A stretch of 64,000 bases of DNA, from positions 2,693,001 to 2,757,000 of the forward strand of contig NZ_JAGGNA010000001.1 in the NCBI RefSeq assembly GCF_017875765.1. Reading direction: 5' to 3'. Both the position numbers and the translations under genes were made by a program. The notes under the pieces were generated by a model. The model was not told the DNA's origin, ran no database searches, and worked only from the letters and a program-made list of their open reading frames with translations. The stretch comes from Flavobacterium sp. CG_23.5. GTDB lineage: Bacteria; Bacteroidota; Bacteroidia; Flavobacteriales; Flavobacteriaceae. This document shows positions 33,853 to 42,997 of the stretch, piece by piece. Each line of letters begins with the position of its first letter. Positions within the stretch are counted from its first letter, which is position 1.

Positions 33853-35256
33853 ATGTCGTCTCACTACGAAGCAACCATTAGAAAACCTTTAGTTATAGGT
33901 GATAAATCTTATCACGACGTAACAGTAGATGTAGCTGCACCTGTAGAAGGTAAAGCAAACAAACATTGGTGGATTGTATTTACAATCGCATTAACCGCGT
34001 TCCTTTGGGGACTAGGTTGTATCATTTACACCGTATCTACAGGTATAGGAACATGGGGATTAAATAAAACTGTTGGTTGGGCTTGGGATATCACGAACTT
34101 CGTTTGGTGGGTAGGTATTGGTCACGCAGGAACCTTAATTTCTGCTGTATTATTACTTTTCCGTCAACGATGGAGAATGGCCATTAACCGTTCTGCGGAA
34201 GCAATGACTATTTTCTCTGTGATCCAAGCAGGTTTATTTCCAATTATTCACATGGGTCGTCCATGGTTAGCGTATTGGGTTTTACCTATCCCGAATCAAT
34301 TTGGTTCACTTTGGGTAAACTTTAACTCGCCATTACTTTGGGATGTATTTGCAATTTCTACGTATCTTTCAGTATCATTAGTTTTCTGGTGGACTGGTTT
34401 ATTACCTGATTTTGCTATGCTACGTGATAGAGCAATTACTCCTTTCAATAAGCGCATCTATTCAATATTAAGTTTTGGATGGAGCGGAAGAGCAAAAGAC
34501 TGGCAACGTTTCGAAGAAGTTTCTTTGGTACTTGCAGGTTTAGCAACTCCACTTGTACTTTCTGTACATACTATTGTATCGATGGATTTTGCTACTTCAG
34601 TAATACCGGGATGGCATACTACAATTTTCCCTCCTTATTTTGTTGCTGGAGCCGTTTTCTCTGGATTTGCAATGGTAAACACCTTGCTTATTATTATGAG
34701 GAAAGTTTCTAATCTTGAAGCATACATTACCATTCAGCATATTGAATTGATGAACATCGTAATTATGATTACAGGTTCTATTGTTGGTGTTGCTTATATT
34801 ACGGAGCTTTTTATCGCTTGGTATTCTGGGGTTGAATACGAACAATATGCTTTCTTGAACAGAGCTACCGGACCGTACTGGTGGGCATACTGGTCAATGA
34901 TGACTTGTAATGTTTTCTCTCCACAATTCATGTGGTTCAAAAAATTAAGAACAAGTATTATGTTTTCTTTTATAATTTCAATTGTTGTAAATATTGGAAT
35001 GTGGTTTGAAAGATTTGTAATTATCGTAACTTCGTTACATAGAGATTATTTACCATCTTCTTGGACAATGTTCTCACCTACATTTGTAGATATTGGAATT
35101 TTCATTGGTACAATAGGTTTCTTCTTTGTTTTGTTTTTGTTATATTCTAGAACATTCCCAGTGATAGCTCAAGCGGAAGTAAAAACAATTTTGAAAGGAA
35201 CGGGAGATAATCACAAAAGACAAAGAGAAGCAAATAAAGATTTACATCATGAGTAA
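33853..35256 (+). CDS. actC: Alternative complex III subunit ActC (NrfD-like quinol-oxidising membrane subunit)
   Basis: This is a 467-residue polytopic protein with about ten helices and the NrfD/PsrC pattern. Examples are WWIVFTIALTAFLWGLG, VWWVGIGHAGTLISAVLLLF, PLLWDVFAISTYLSVSLVFW and the C-terminal IGFFFVLFLLYSRTFP. NrfD-type subunits bind menaquinol near the periplasmic side. A charged C-terminus (HKRQREANKDLHHE) ends the protein. Its last codons overlap the actD start by 8 bases, so the two are translationally coupled. Confidence 0.94.
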   Translation: MSSHYEATIRKPLVIGDKSYHDVTVDVAAPVEGKANKHWWIVFTIALTAFLWGLGCIIYTVSTGIGTWGLNKTVGWAWDITNFVWWVGIGHAGTLISAVLLLFRQRWRMAINRSAEAMTIFSVIQAGLFPIIHMGRPWLAYWVLPIPNQFGSLWVNFNSPLLWDVFAISTYLSVSLVFWWTGLLPDFAMLRDRAITPFNKRIYSILSFGWSGRAKDWQRFEEVSLVLAGLATPLVLSVHTIVSMDFATSVIPGWHTTIFPPYFVAGAVFSGFAMVNTLLIIMRKVSNLEAYITIQHIELMNIVIMITGSIVGVAYITELFIAWYSGVEYEQYAFLNRATGPYWWAYWSMMTCNVFSPQFMWFKKLRTSIMFSFIISIVVNIGMWFERFVIIVTSLHRDYLPSSWTMFSPTFVDIGIFIGTIGFFFVLFLLYSRTFPVIAQAEVKTILKGTGDNHKRQREANKDLHHE

Positions 35257-35773
35257 TAAAGTAATATACGCCATTTATAATGACGATGATATTTTGATGG
35301 ATGCCGTTAAGAAAACTAGGGCAGCTCATTATCATATTGAAGAAGTTTTTTCTCCATTCCCTGTTCACGGATTGGACAAAGCGATGGGACTTGCTCCTAC
35401 AAGATTAGCCATTTGTGCTTTTATCTATGGATTGTTAGGGTTGTCATTTGGAACATGGATGATGAACTATATCATGATACAAGATTGGCCTCAAGATATT
35501 GGTGGTAAACCAAGCTTTAGTTATATTGATAACATGCCTGCTTTTGTGCCAATTATGTTTGAAGAAACTGTATTTTTTGCAGCTCACTTAATGGTTATTA
35601 CTTTTTATATGAGAAGTAAATTGTGGCCTTTTAAAGCAGCTGAAAATCCAGATGTTAGAACTACAGATGACCATTTTTTAATGGAAGTTGCTGTGCATGA
35701 TAATGAAAGTGAACTAGTTTCCTTTTTTGAAAGCACAGGAGCAGTAGAAGTAAAAGTAATTGTAAAGAATTAA
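35249..35773 (+). CDS. actD: Alternative complex III subunit ActD (DUF3341)
   Basis: The 174-residue protein has a soluble N-terminal part (IYAIYNDDDILMDAVKKTR; VFSPFPVHGLDKAMGL) and two membrane helices (about 50-75 and 105-125), the standard DUF3341 layout. In the known structures of this complex ActD packs against ActC and ActF and has no cofactor. It overlaps actC by 8 bases and precedes actE by 8 bases. Confidence 0.92.
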   Translation: MSNKVIYAIYNDDDILMDAVKKTRAAHYHIEEVFSPFPVHGLDKAMGLAPTRLAICAFIYGLLGLSFGTWMMNYIMIQDWPQDIGGKPSFSYIDNMPAFVPIMFEETVFFAAHLMVITFYMRSKLWPFKAAENPDVRTTDDHFLMEVAVHDNESELVSFFESTGAVEVKVIVKN

Positions 35774-35781
35774 TTGTCGAT

Positions 35782-36330
35782 ATGAAAAGTCTATATAAAA
35801 TAACATTTTTAGTTTGTATTACTATTTTAGTTTCGTCTTGTCATGATAATTCAAGGCCTAATTACCAATACATGCCAAATATGTACGAAGCCGTAAGTTA
35901 TGAAACTTACCAAGAATCGAATGCATTTAAGAACGGTAAAGAAGGTCAACTTCCTCCGGTTGGAACAATAAATAGAGGTTTTGAACCTTATGATTATGAA
36001 AATTCAACTGCTGGTTACGATTTAGCTAAAGCTAATTTACAGTCACCTTTAGATTCAATTTCTGAAAAGGATTCTGAAAAATCTAAAGAGTTGTACGAGA
36101 TATATTGTGCAATTTGTCACGGTAACGAGGGTAATGGTAAAGGGAAGTTAGTAACACAAGGTAAATATTTAGGTGTTCCTAGCTACAAAGACAGGGTAAT
36201 AACTGAAGGAAGTGTTTTTCATGTTCAAACTTATGGTTTGAATTCAATGGGTTCTTATGCTAATCAATTGAATTCGCATGAACGTTGGTTAGTAGCTTCT
36301 TACGTTATTAATCTGAAATCAAAATTATAA
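35782..36330 (+). CDS. actE: Alternative complex III subunit ActE (monoheme cytochrome c lipoprotein)
   Basis: This 182-residue protein has a lipoprotein signal (LVCITILVSSC), the ActE-typical segment YQYMPNMYEAVSYETYQES, and one heme-binding motif YCAICHGNEGNGKG near residue 110. The distal ligand is likely a methionine such as that in NSMGSYANQL. It is anchored at the periplasmic face and hands electrons to downstream acceptors, here probably the adjacent CoxBA oxidase. It is followed directly by actF. Confidence 0.92.
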   Translation: MKSLYKITFLVCITILVSSCHDNSRPNYQYMPNMYEAVSYETYQESNAFKNGKEGQLPPVGTINRGFEPYDYENSTAGYDLAKANLQSPLDSISEKDSEKSKELYEIYCAICHGNEGNGKGKLVTQGKYLGVPSYKDRVITEGSVFHVQTYGLNSMGSYANQLNSHERWLVASYVINLKSKL

Positions 36331-36357
36331 TTGTTGAACAAACTGATCGTAATAGAT

Positions 36358-37710
36358 ATGTATACATTTTCAAGTAAATTAAAAACATTCTCTTTTGTCT
36401 TAATGGCCGTTGGTCTATTAGGAATAGGATATGGTTTTTTAACTGCACCAAAAGACATTCAAGAAGTAGAAAAAATTCTTGCTGCTGAAACTCATGGAGG
36501 TCATGGTGAAGCAAAACATGAAGTCTCAATTCCCGCAGGAGAGGCTCATGCTGAAATGGGAAAAACCAATGAAGTTAAAGAGGCAGCTGAACATAAAGAA
36601 CACGCTGAACATGTTTTGCATCAATTGCAAAATAAACCTTGGGCTTCGATATATGTTGCTTGTATTTTCTTTATGTTGCTTTCAATGGGAGTTTTAGCTT
36701 TCTATGCAATACAACAAGTGGCGCAGGCAGGTTGGTCCCCAGTTTTGTTTAGAGTAATGCAGGGTATAACTGCTTATTTACCGGTGGGTTCTGTTATTTT
36801 TTTTATAATACTTATTATTTGTGGCTTAAATATTTTCCACTCAAACAGTCTGTTTATATGGTTAGACCCTGAAGTTGTTGCACATGATAAAATCATAGCT
36901 AATAAATCAGGATATTTAAACTTTCCTTTTTGGATTATTAGAGCAGCGATCTTTTTAGGTGGTTGGAATGTATATCGCTATTTTTCAAGAAAAAATTGTT
37001 TGGCACAAGATGAAGCATCTGATGATCTTTGGTACAAAAAGAATTTTAAAATGTCAGCGGCATTTCTTGTTTTCTTTATAGTTACTGAGTCTATCATGTC
37101 TTGGGATTGGATTATGTCAATAGACCCGCATTGGTCAAGTACCTTGTTTGGATGGTATGTTTTTGCTAGTTTCTTTGTTAGTGGAATTACAATGATTACA
37201 ATGGTTTCTCTATACTTAAAATCAAGAGGTTATTTAGAGTATGTAAATACCAGTCATATTCATGATTTAGCGAAATTTATGTTTGGTATCAGCGTTTTTT
37301 GGACCTACTTATGGTTTTCACAATTCATGTTGATTTGGTATGCTAATATTCCAGAAGAGATCACCTATTTTGTAACTAGAATACAATTATATAATCTTCC
37401 GTTTTTTGGTGCTGTTGTTATGAATTTCTTGTTTCCTATTTTGATTTTGATAAATACTGATTTCAAAAGGATTACATGGATTCTAGTAATGGCTGGTACA
37501 GTAATTTTATTAGGACATTATATAGATTTCTTCAATATGATTATGCCTGGAACAGTTGGTGACAGATGGTTTATTGGTGTATCCGAAATTGCGTCCGTGT
37601 TTTTCTTCCTTGGATTATTTATTTATGTTGTATTCACAGCATTAACTAAAGCACCTTTGTTACCAAAAAGAAATCCATTTATAGAAGAGAGTAAACATTT
37701 TCATTATTAA
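36358..37710 (+). CDS. actF: Alternative complex III subunit ActF (NrfD-like membrane subunit)
   Basis: This is a 450-residue polytopic protein with about ten helices, a paralogue of ActC. The first helix (FVLMAVGLLGIGYGFL) is followed by a His/Glu-rich loop (GGHGEAKHEVSI; EHKEHAEHVLHQL). Later segments include SIMSWDWIMSIDPHWSSTLF and FWTYLWFSQFMLIWYANIPE, characteristic of ActF. I use ATG 36358 (MYTFSSKLKTF) because an in-frame TTG at the actE stop (36331) adds only a poor leader. ActF may lack a bound quinol; its role in proton transfer is proposed, not settled. Confidence 0.93.
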   Translation: MYTFSSKLKTFSFVLMAVGLLGIGYGFLTAPKDIQEVEKILAAETHGGHGEAKHEVSIPAGEAHAEMGKTNEVKEAAEHKEHAEHVLHQLQNKPWASIYVACIFFMLLSMGVLAFYAIQQVAQAGWSPVLFRVMQGITAYLPVGSVIFFIILIICGLNIFHSNSLFIWLDPEVVAHDKIIANKSGYLNFPFWIIRAAIFLGGWNVYRYFSRKNCLAQDEASDDLWYKKNFKMSAAFLVFFIVTESIMSWDWIMSIDPHWSSTLFGWYVFASFFVSGITMITMVSLYLKSRGYLEYVNTSHIHDLAKFMFGISVFWTYLWFSQFMLIWYANIPEEITYFVTRIQLYNLPFFGAVVMNFLFPILILINTDFKRITWILVMAGTVILLGHYIDFFNMIMPGTVGDRWFIGVSEIASVFFFLGLFIYVVFTALTKAPLLPKRNPFIEESKHFHY

Positions 37711-37730
37711 TATTTAAAATAAGTAAACAG

Positions 37731-38891
37731 ATGACAAGTTTGTTGGTAATTATAGTTTTAGTTTTATTAGCCGTTGCTTTATGGCAATTGACGAAGATAT
37801 TTGATCTTACTCAAGTAGGAACATATTCGGACAATTCTCAAATAGCGAACGATGATGATAATAATGTTCAGGGTTATTTGATGTTTGGTTTTTTAGCTTT
37901 CCTTTATGTTTTTACAATTTACGGATTGTTTAAATGGGGACCATTAGTTCTTCATACTCCTGCTTCAGCTCATGGTGGACAAGTGGATAATTTAATGAAT
38001 ATTACATGGGTTCTTATATTTACTGTTCAGGCAATAACTCAAGCATTATTATATTATTTTTCCTTTAAATATAGAGGTACAAAAGATTTAAAAGCATTGT
38101 ATTTCGCTGATAATAACAGATTGGAAGCATTATGGAGTGTTATTCCTGCTGTAGTTCTTGCCGGTTTAATCCTATATGGTCTTTATGCTTGGACAAATAT
38201 CATGTTTATTGATGATGAAGAAGATACTGTTGTTATTGAATTGTATGCACAACAATTTAATTGGACTGCACGATATGCCGGTAATGATAATGTTTTAGGT
38301 AAAGCTAACGTTAGACTGATAGAAGGGGTTAATACTCTTGGTGTTGATTTAGCAGATCCTTATTCGCAAGATGATGTTGTTGTTAAGGAACTGCATATTC
38401 CTAAAGGTAAAAAAATTCATTTCAAAATGCGTTCTCAAGATGTACTGCATTCAGCTTATATGCCTTATTTTAGAGCGCAAATGAACTGTGTACCAGGGAT
38501 GGTAACTGAATTTGCTTATACACCTATCTACACAACTGAAGAATACAGAGAATTACCCTATATGGTAGAGAAAGTTGCAAATATTAATGCTATAAGAGCT
38601 AAGAAAAGTATTGATCTTGTTGCAAAAGGTGAAACGGCGCTTGACCCTTATTCTTTTGATTTTTTATTGCTTTGTAATAAAATATGTGGAGCTTCTCATT
38701 ACAACATGCAAATGAAAGTAATTGTAGATACCCCAGAAGATTATAGAAAGTGGTTAAAAGAAAAAGCTACGTTAGTACAAGAAGTTAAAACAGCTAAAAC
38801 TCCCACTGCTCCTGTTGATGGCGCTAAAGGAGCAGATTCTACTAAAGGTAAGGATACCGCAGCAGCTGTTGTTAAAATAGCAATGAAATAA
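37731..38891 (+). CDS. coxB: Cytochrome c oxidase subunit II
   Basis: The 386-residue subunit has an N-terminal helix (LLVIIVLVLLAVALWQL), another at about 47-65, two more in the COX2 hairpin (about 90-150) and a periplasmic cupredoxin domain. The copper-A site is visible as LLCNKICGASHYNMQMK with an upstream His in DVLHSAYMPYF, plus the aromatic stretch QQFNWTARYAG. The C-terminal tail is Lys/Ala/Thr-rich and carries no heme c motif. It sits directly after actF, so quinol oxidase and terminal oxidase are in one operon. Subunit III is not in this window. Confidence 0.94.
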   Translation: MTSLLVIIVLVLLAVALWQLTKIFDLTQVGTYSDNSQIANDDDNNVQGYLMFGFLAFLYVFTIYGLFKWGPLVLHTPASAHGGQVDNLMNITWVLIFTVQAITQALLYYFSFKYRGTKDLKALYFADNNRLEALWSVIPAVVLAGLILYGLYAWTNIMFIDDEEDTVVIELYAQQFNWTARYAGNDNVLGKANVRLIEGVNTLGVDLADPYSQDDVVVKELHIPKGKKIHFKMRSQDVLHSAYMPYFRAQMNCVPGMVTEFAYTPIYTTEEYRELPYMVEKVANINAIRAKKSIDLVAKGETALDPYSFDFLLLCNKICGASHYNMQMKVIVDTPEDYRKWLKEKATLVQEVKTAKTPTAPVDGAKGADSTKGKDTAAAVVKIAMK

Positions 38892-38919
38892 TTATTAAGA
38901 AAATTTAAAGTAAACGTAT

Positions 38920-40716
38920 ATGTCAGCAGAAGCTCACGGTCACGGACACGATCTAGAACACGAACACCATCATAAAGAGACTTTCATTACTAAATATATT
39001 TTTAGTATTGATCATAAAATGATTTCCAAGCAATACCTGATTACTGGTATTATTATGGGTGTTATAGGTATTATGATGTCTATGCTTTTTAGAATGCAAT
39101 TAGCTTGGCCAGAACAATCATTTAAAATATTTAACGTATTATTGGGTGATAAATTTGCTCCTAATGGAGTTATGGCAAATGATATTTACTTAGCATTAGT
39201 AACGATACATGGTACCATTATGGTTTTCTTTGTATTGACTGCTGGTTTAAGTGGAACTTTCAGTAATTTATTAATTCCACTTCAAATTGGGGCGAGAGAT
39301 ATGGCTTCTGGATTCATGAATATGATATCGTATTGGATGTTCTTTTTGTCAGCGGTAATTATGTTGTGTTCGTTATTCGTTGAAGCTGGTCCTGCATCAT
39401 CTGGATGGACAATTTATCCTCCTTTAAGTGCATTACCACAGGCTATTCCTGGTTCTGGTATGGGAATGACACTTTGGTTAGTGTCTATGGCAATATTCAT
39501 TGCATCTTCTTTAATGGGATCTTTGAATTATATCGTTACGGTTATTAATCTTAGAACTAAAGGGATGTCTATGACTAGACTTCCATTAACAATTTGGACT
39601 TTTTTCGTAACTGCTATAATAGGTGTTGTTTCGTTTCCTGTTTTGTTATCAGCAGCTTTATTGTTAATATTTGATAGAAGTTTTGGAACATCTTTCTTCT
39701 TGTCTGATATCTACATTGCTGGAGAAGTATTGCATTATCAAGGTGGTTCACCTGTATTATTTGAACACTTATTTTGGTTCTTAGGTCACCCAGAGGTTTA
39801 TATCGTAATTTTACCTGCAATGGGAATTGTATCTGAAGTGATGGCTACTAATTCTCGTAAACCAATTTTTGGTTACAGAGCGATGATTATGTCCGTTTTG
39901 GCGATTGCATTTTTATCTACAATAGTTTGGGGACACCATATGTTTATATCAGGAATGAATCCATTTCTAGGTTCAGTATTTACTTTTACAACATTATTGA
40001 TCGCTATTCCTTCAGCGGTAAAAGCTTTTAACTGGATTACAACTCTATGGAAAGGTAATTTGCAATTAAATCCTGCGATGTTATTTTCTATTGGAATGGT
40101 TTCTACCTTTATCACTGGTGGTTTAACAGGAATTATTCTTGGAGATAGTACTTTAGATATTAATGTACATGATACTTATTTTGTTGTAGCTCACTTCCAC
40201 TTAGTAATGGGTATTTCTGCACTTTACGGAATGTTTGCTGGTGTTTATCACTGGTTTCCTAGAATGTACGGAAGAATGATGAATAAAAACTTAGGATATG
40301 TTCACTTTTGGGTATCTGCAATCACTGCTTATGGTGTATTTTTCCCAATGCACTTCATAGGGTTAGCAGGTTTACCAAGACGTTATTATACAAATACTAA
40401 CTTTCCATTATTTGATGATTTACAAAACGTAAACGTTCTAATAACAACATTTGCCTTAATTGGAGGTATTTTTCAATTGGTTTTCTTGTACAACTTTTTC
40501 AGTAGTATTTTCTACGGTAAAAAATCAGTTCAGAATCCTTGGAAATCTACTACGCTGGAGTGGACTGCCCCAGTAGAACATATCCATGGTAACTGGCCAG
40601 GAGAAATTCCGGAAGTGCACCGTTGGCCTTACGACTACAGTAATCCTGCACACGATGTGGATTTCGTTCCTCAAAATGTACCGATGAAAGAAGGTGAAGA
40701 AGTTTTGCACCACTAA
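38920..40716 (+). CDS. coxA: Cytochrome c oxidase subunit I
   Basis: This 598-residue heme-copper oxygen reductase has twelve or more helices. The N-terminus is His-rich (AEAHGHGHDLEHEHHHKETF). The copper-B ligands are in WFLGHPEVYIVILPAMG (His-Tyr cross-link) and WGHHMFISG. The heme ligands are in VAHFHLVMG and the helix II stretch LVTIHGTIMVFF. The pattern fits an A-type oxidase that reduces O2 and pumps protons. It is the last gene of the operon and is followed by an intrinsic terminator. Confidence 0.96.
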   Translation: MSAEAHGHGHDLEHEHHHKETFITKYIFSIDHKMISKQYLITGIIMGVIGIMMSMLFRMQLAWPEQSFKIFNVLLGDKFAPNGVMANDIYLALVTIHGTIMVFFVLTAGLSGTFSNLLIPLQIGARDMASGFMNMISYWMFFLSAVIMLCSLFVEAGPASSGWTIYPPLSALPQAIPGSGMGMTLWLVSMAIFIASSLMGSLNYIVTVINLRTKGMSMTRLPLTIWTFFVTAIIGVVSFPVLLSAALLLIFDRSFGTSFFLSDIYIAGEVLHYQGGSPVLFEHLFWFLGHPEVYIVILPAMGIVSEVMATNSRKPIFGYRAMIMSVLAIAFLSTIVWGHHMFISGMNPFLGSVFTFTTLLIAIPSAVKAFNWITTLWKGNLQLNPAMLFSIGMVSTFITGGLTGIILGDSTLDINVHDTYFVVAHFHLVMGISALYGMFAGVYHWFPRMYGRMMNKNLGYVHFWVSAITAYGVFFPMHFIGLAGLPRRYYTNTNFPLFDDLQNVNVLITTFALIGGIFQLVFLYNFFSSIFYGKKSVQNPWKSTTLEWTAPVEHIHGNWPGEIPEVHRWPYDYSNPAHDVDFVPQNVPMKEGEEVLHH

Positions 40717-40728
40717 AAAATATTTAAA

Positions 40729-40757
40729 AGCCTCTGCGAAAGTAGAGGCTTTTTTTG
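40729..40757 (+). terminator. Terminator of the act-cox operon
   Basis: AGCCTCT (40729-40735) and AGAGGCT (40744-40750) form a 7-bp GC-rich stem with an 8-nt loop followed by T residues. Confidence 0.92.
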
Positions 40758-40824
40758 TGATCTTTTTCTATTAGCTATTCTTTTAATAGCTTGATTTCTT
40801 TCATTTTTTTTAACTTTTTCATGC

Positions 40825-40848
40825 ATTTATAATTTATAATTTATAATT
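40825..40848. repeat. Tandem 7-bp repeat, 3.4 copies
   Basis: The unit ATTTATA is repeated three times and followed by ATT, just upstream of the ruvB promoter. It has the same 7-bp period as the array before RNase G but a different sequence. Confidence 0.8.
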
Positions 40849-40862
40849 CAAAATTGCTTTGC

Positions 40863-40870
40863 TATCTTTG
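40863..40870 (+). promoter_or_regulatory. Likely -7 box of ruvB (leaderless arrangement)
   Basis: TATCTTTG matches TAnnTTTG and ends four bases before the ruvB ATG. No clear -33 box is seen. If used, the transcript would begin at or next to the start codon. Confidence 0.45.
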
Positions 40871-40874
40871 TTAA

Positions 40875-41897
40875 ATGAATGAAAATTTAGATCCAACTAC
40901 TGACGGTTATAATTCTGAAGAACTCGATCTTGAAAAAAGATTAAGGCCACTTTCTTTCAATGATTTTGCAGGTCAAGACCAAATATTAGAAAATTTAAAG
41001 GTTTTTGTGCAAGCGGCAAATCAAAGAAATGAAGCACTAGATCATACGCTGTTTCATGGACCTCCAGGTTTAGGAAAAACTACCTTGGCAAATATCCTTG
41101 CCAATGAATTAAATGTGGGTATCAAAATCACTTCAGGACCAGTTTTGGACAAGCCAGGAGATCTGGCTGGTTTATTGACTAATCTTGAGGAAAGAGATGT
41201 TTTGTTTATCGATGAAATTCATCGCTTAAGCCCTATCGTTGAAGAATATTTATATTCGGCAATGGAGGATTTCAAAATAGATATCATGATTGAATCTGGA
41301 CCTAACGCAAGAACCGTTCAAATCAATCTAAATCCTTTTACGTTAATTGGAGCAACAACGCGATCCGGCTTGTTAACAGCTCCTATGAGAGCTCGTTTCG
41401 GAATCGCTTCGCGTCTGCAATATTATACAACTGAATTACTGACTACGATTGTCGAAAGAAGCGCCAGTATCTTTAAAATGCCTATTTCGATGGAAGCCGC
41501 TATCGAAATTGCAGGACGAAGTAGAGGAACTCCACGTATCGCTAACGCTTTGCTGCGCCGCGTTCGTGATTTTGCGCAAATCAAAGGGAATGGAACTATT
41601 GACATTGAAATTGCTCGTTATGCACTAAAAGCGCTTAATGTGGATGCCCATGGCTTAGATGAAATGGACAATAAAATACTGACGACCATAATAGATAAAT
41701 TTAAAGGCGGACCGGTTGGCTTATCAACTTTGGCAACAGCCGTATCCGAAAGTAGTGAGACCATCGAGGAAGTATATGAACCTTTCTTGATTCAAGAAGG
41801 TTTTATCATGAGAACACCCAGAGGACGAGAAGTTACTGATAAAGCGTATAAACATTTAGGGAAAATAAAAACCAATATTCAAGGTGGTTTATTTTAG
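40875..41897 (+). CDS. ruvB: Holliday junction ATP-dependent helicase RuvB
   Basis: This 340-residue AAA+ motor drives branch migration with RuvA. It has Walker [13 protein letters not shown], Walker [10 protein letters not shown], sensor [10 protein letters not shown], the arginine-finger region APMRARFGI and a C-terminal winged helix ([20 protein letters not shown]). Length and order are standard. ruvA and ruvC are not adjacent, as is common in Bacteroidota. The -7 box lies just before the ATG. The queG frame follows after a 0.1-kb dispersed repeat. Confidence 0.96.
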   Translation: MNENLDPTTDGYNSEELDLEKRLRPLSFNDFAGQDQILENLKVFVQAANQRNEALDHTLFHGPPGLGKTTLANILANELNVGIKITSGPVLDKPGDLAGLLTNLEERDVLFIDEIHRLSPIVEEYLYSAMEDFKIDIMIESGPNARTVQINLNPFTLIGATTRSGLLTAPMRARFGIASRLQYYTTELLTTIVERSASIFKMPISMEAAIEIAGRSRGTPRIANALLRRVRDFAQIKGNGTIDIEIARYALKALNVDAHGLDEMDNKILTTIIDKFKGGPVGLSTLATAVSESSETIEEVYEPFLIQEGFIMRTPRGREVTDKAYKHLGKIKTNIQGGLF

Positions 41898-41903
41898 GTT
41901 TTA

Positions 41904-41986
41904 GGAGCTTTTTCCTGCTATTCGCTTCAATCTTTTTCTCCTCGCAAGGGCGAGTCAAAAAAGGATTTCCACTTCTATCAGGGCTA
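41904..41986. repeat. Dispersed palindromic intergenic element, copy B
   Basis: The second copy of the element at 4843-4921 begins GGAGCTTTTTCC and ends CTATCAGGGCTA. Flanks are conserved, but the central hairpin is CTCGC-AAGG-GCGAG (41941-41954) instead of CTTTTATCCC/GGGATAAAAG. It fills most of the ruvB-queG gap. Confidence 0.75.
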
Positions 41987-42019
41987 TTTTTCAGGGATTA
42001 TTAACTTTATATTTTTATC

Positions 42020-42955
42020 ATCGATAATAAATCAAAATACACGCAATTTATAAAATCCGAAGCGCAACGTCTCGGATTTTTGTCTTGTGGTATTTCTAAG
42101 GCTGAGTTTTTAGAACAAGAAGCTCCAAGGTTAGAAAATTGGTTAAAGAATAATAGGAATGGAGAAATGTCCTATATGGAAAATCATTTTGACAAGCGTC
42201 TAAATCCAACCCTGCTTGTTGATGATGGCAAGAGTGTAATATCACTGCTATTAAATTATTATCCGGAGCAACTTCAATCCGAAATTGTCGGAAGCGATTC
42301 CTATAAAATCTCAAAATATGCTTATGGACAGGATTACCATTTTGTAATCAAGGAAAAATTAAAAGAATTGCTTTTTTCTATTCAGGAAACGATAGGAGAT
42401 GTTTCCGGACGTGCATTTGTGGATTCGGCACCCGTACTTGATAAAGCTTGGGCGGCCAAAGGCGGGCTGGGATGGATAGGAAAAAATAGTAATTTGCTAA
42501 CCCAAAAAGTAGGATCCTTTTACTTCATTGCGGAGCTAATTATTGACTTAGATTTAGAATACGATTATATCACAACAGATCATTGCGGAACTTGTACGGC
42601 CTGTATCGACGCGTGCCCTACAGATGCCATCGTTGCGCCATACATTGTTGATGGCAGTAAATGCATCTCCTATTTCACCATCGAACTAAAAGAGAATATT
42701 CCACAAGATATGAAAGGAAAGTTTAATGATTGGGCTTTTGGCTGCGATATATGCCAAGATGTTTGTCCATGGAATAAATTTTCAAAAGCACATAATGAAC
42801 CTTTATTTAATCCAAATCCAGAACTGTTTTCCATGACTAAAAAAGATTGGAAGGAAATCACCGAAGAAACTTTTAGAATAGTTTTTAAAGATTCCCCTTT
42901 AAAAAGAGCAAAATTTTCAGGTTTGAAAAGAAACATTGATTTTCTGCAAAGATAG
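42020..42955 (+). CDS. queG: Epoxyqueuosine reductase QueG
   Basis: This is the last enzyme of queuosine biosynthesis, a cobalamin- and Fe-S-dependent reductase. It shows [12 protein letters not shown], the ferredoxin-type [16 protein letters not shown] and a second cluster motif [10 protein letters not shown], with the usual ~311-residue length. The conserved N-terminus ([18 protein letters not shown], then [10 protein letters not shown]) is present in frame, but no ATG, GTG or TTG precedes it. The frame opens at 42005 after a TAA. Candidate starts are ATC 42020, ATC 42017 or ATT 42011; the first canonical one (TTG 42080) would remove about 20 conserved residues. The enzyme call is firm and the start is uncertain. 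Confidence 0.88.
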   Translation: MDNKSKYTQFIKSEAQRLGFLSCGISKAEFLEQEAPRLENWLKNNRNGEMSYMENHFDKRLNPTLLVDDGKSVISLLLNYYPEQLQSEIVGSDSYKISKYAYGQDYHFVIKEKLKELLFSIQETIGDVSGRAFVDSAPVLDKAWAAKGGLGWIGKNSNLLTQKVGSFYFIAELIIDLDLEYDYITTDHCGTCTACIDACPTDAIVAPYIVDGSKCISYFTIELKENIPQDMKGKFNDWAFGCDICQDVCPWNKFSKAHNEPLFNPNPELFSMTKKDWKEITEETFRIVFKDSPLKRAKFSGLKRNIDFLQR

Positions 42956-42997
42956 CAAATGATATCAATGGAATACTTAGGAGAAATTTGATGTTCA

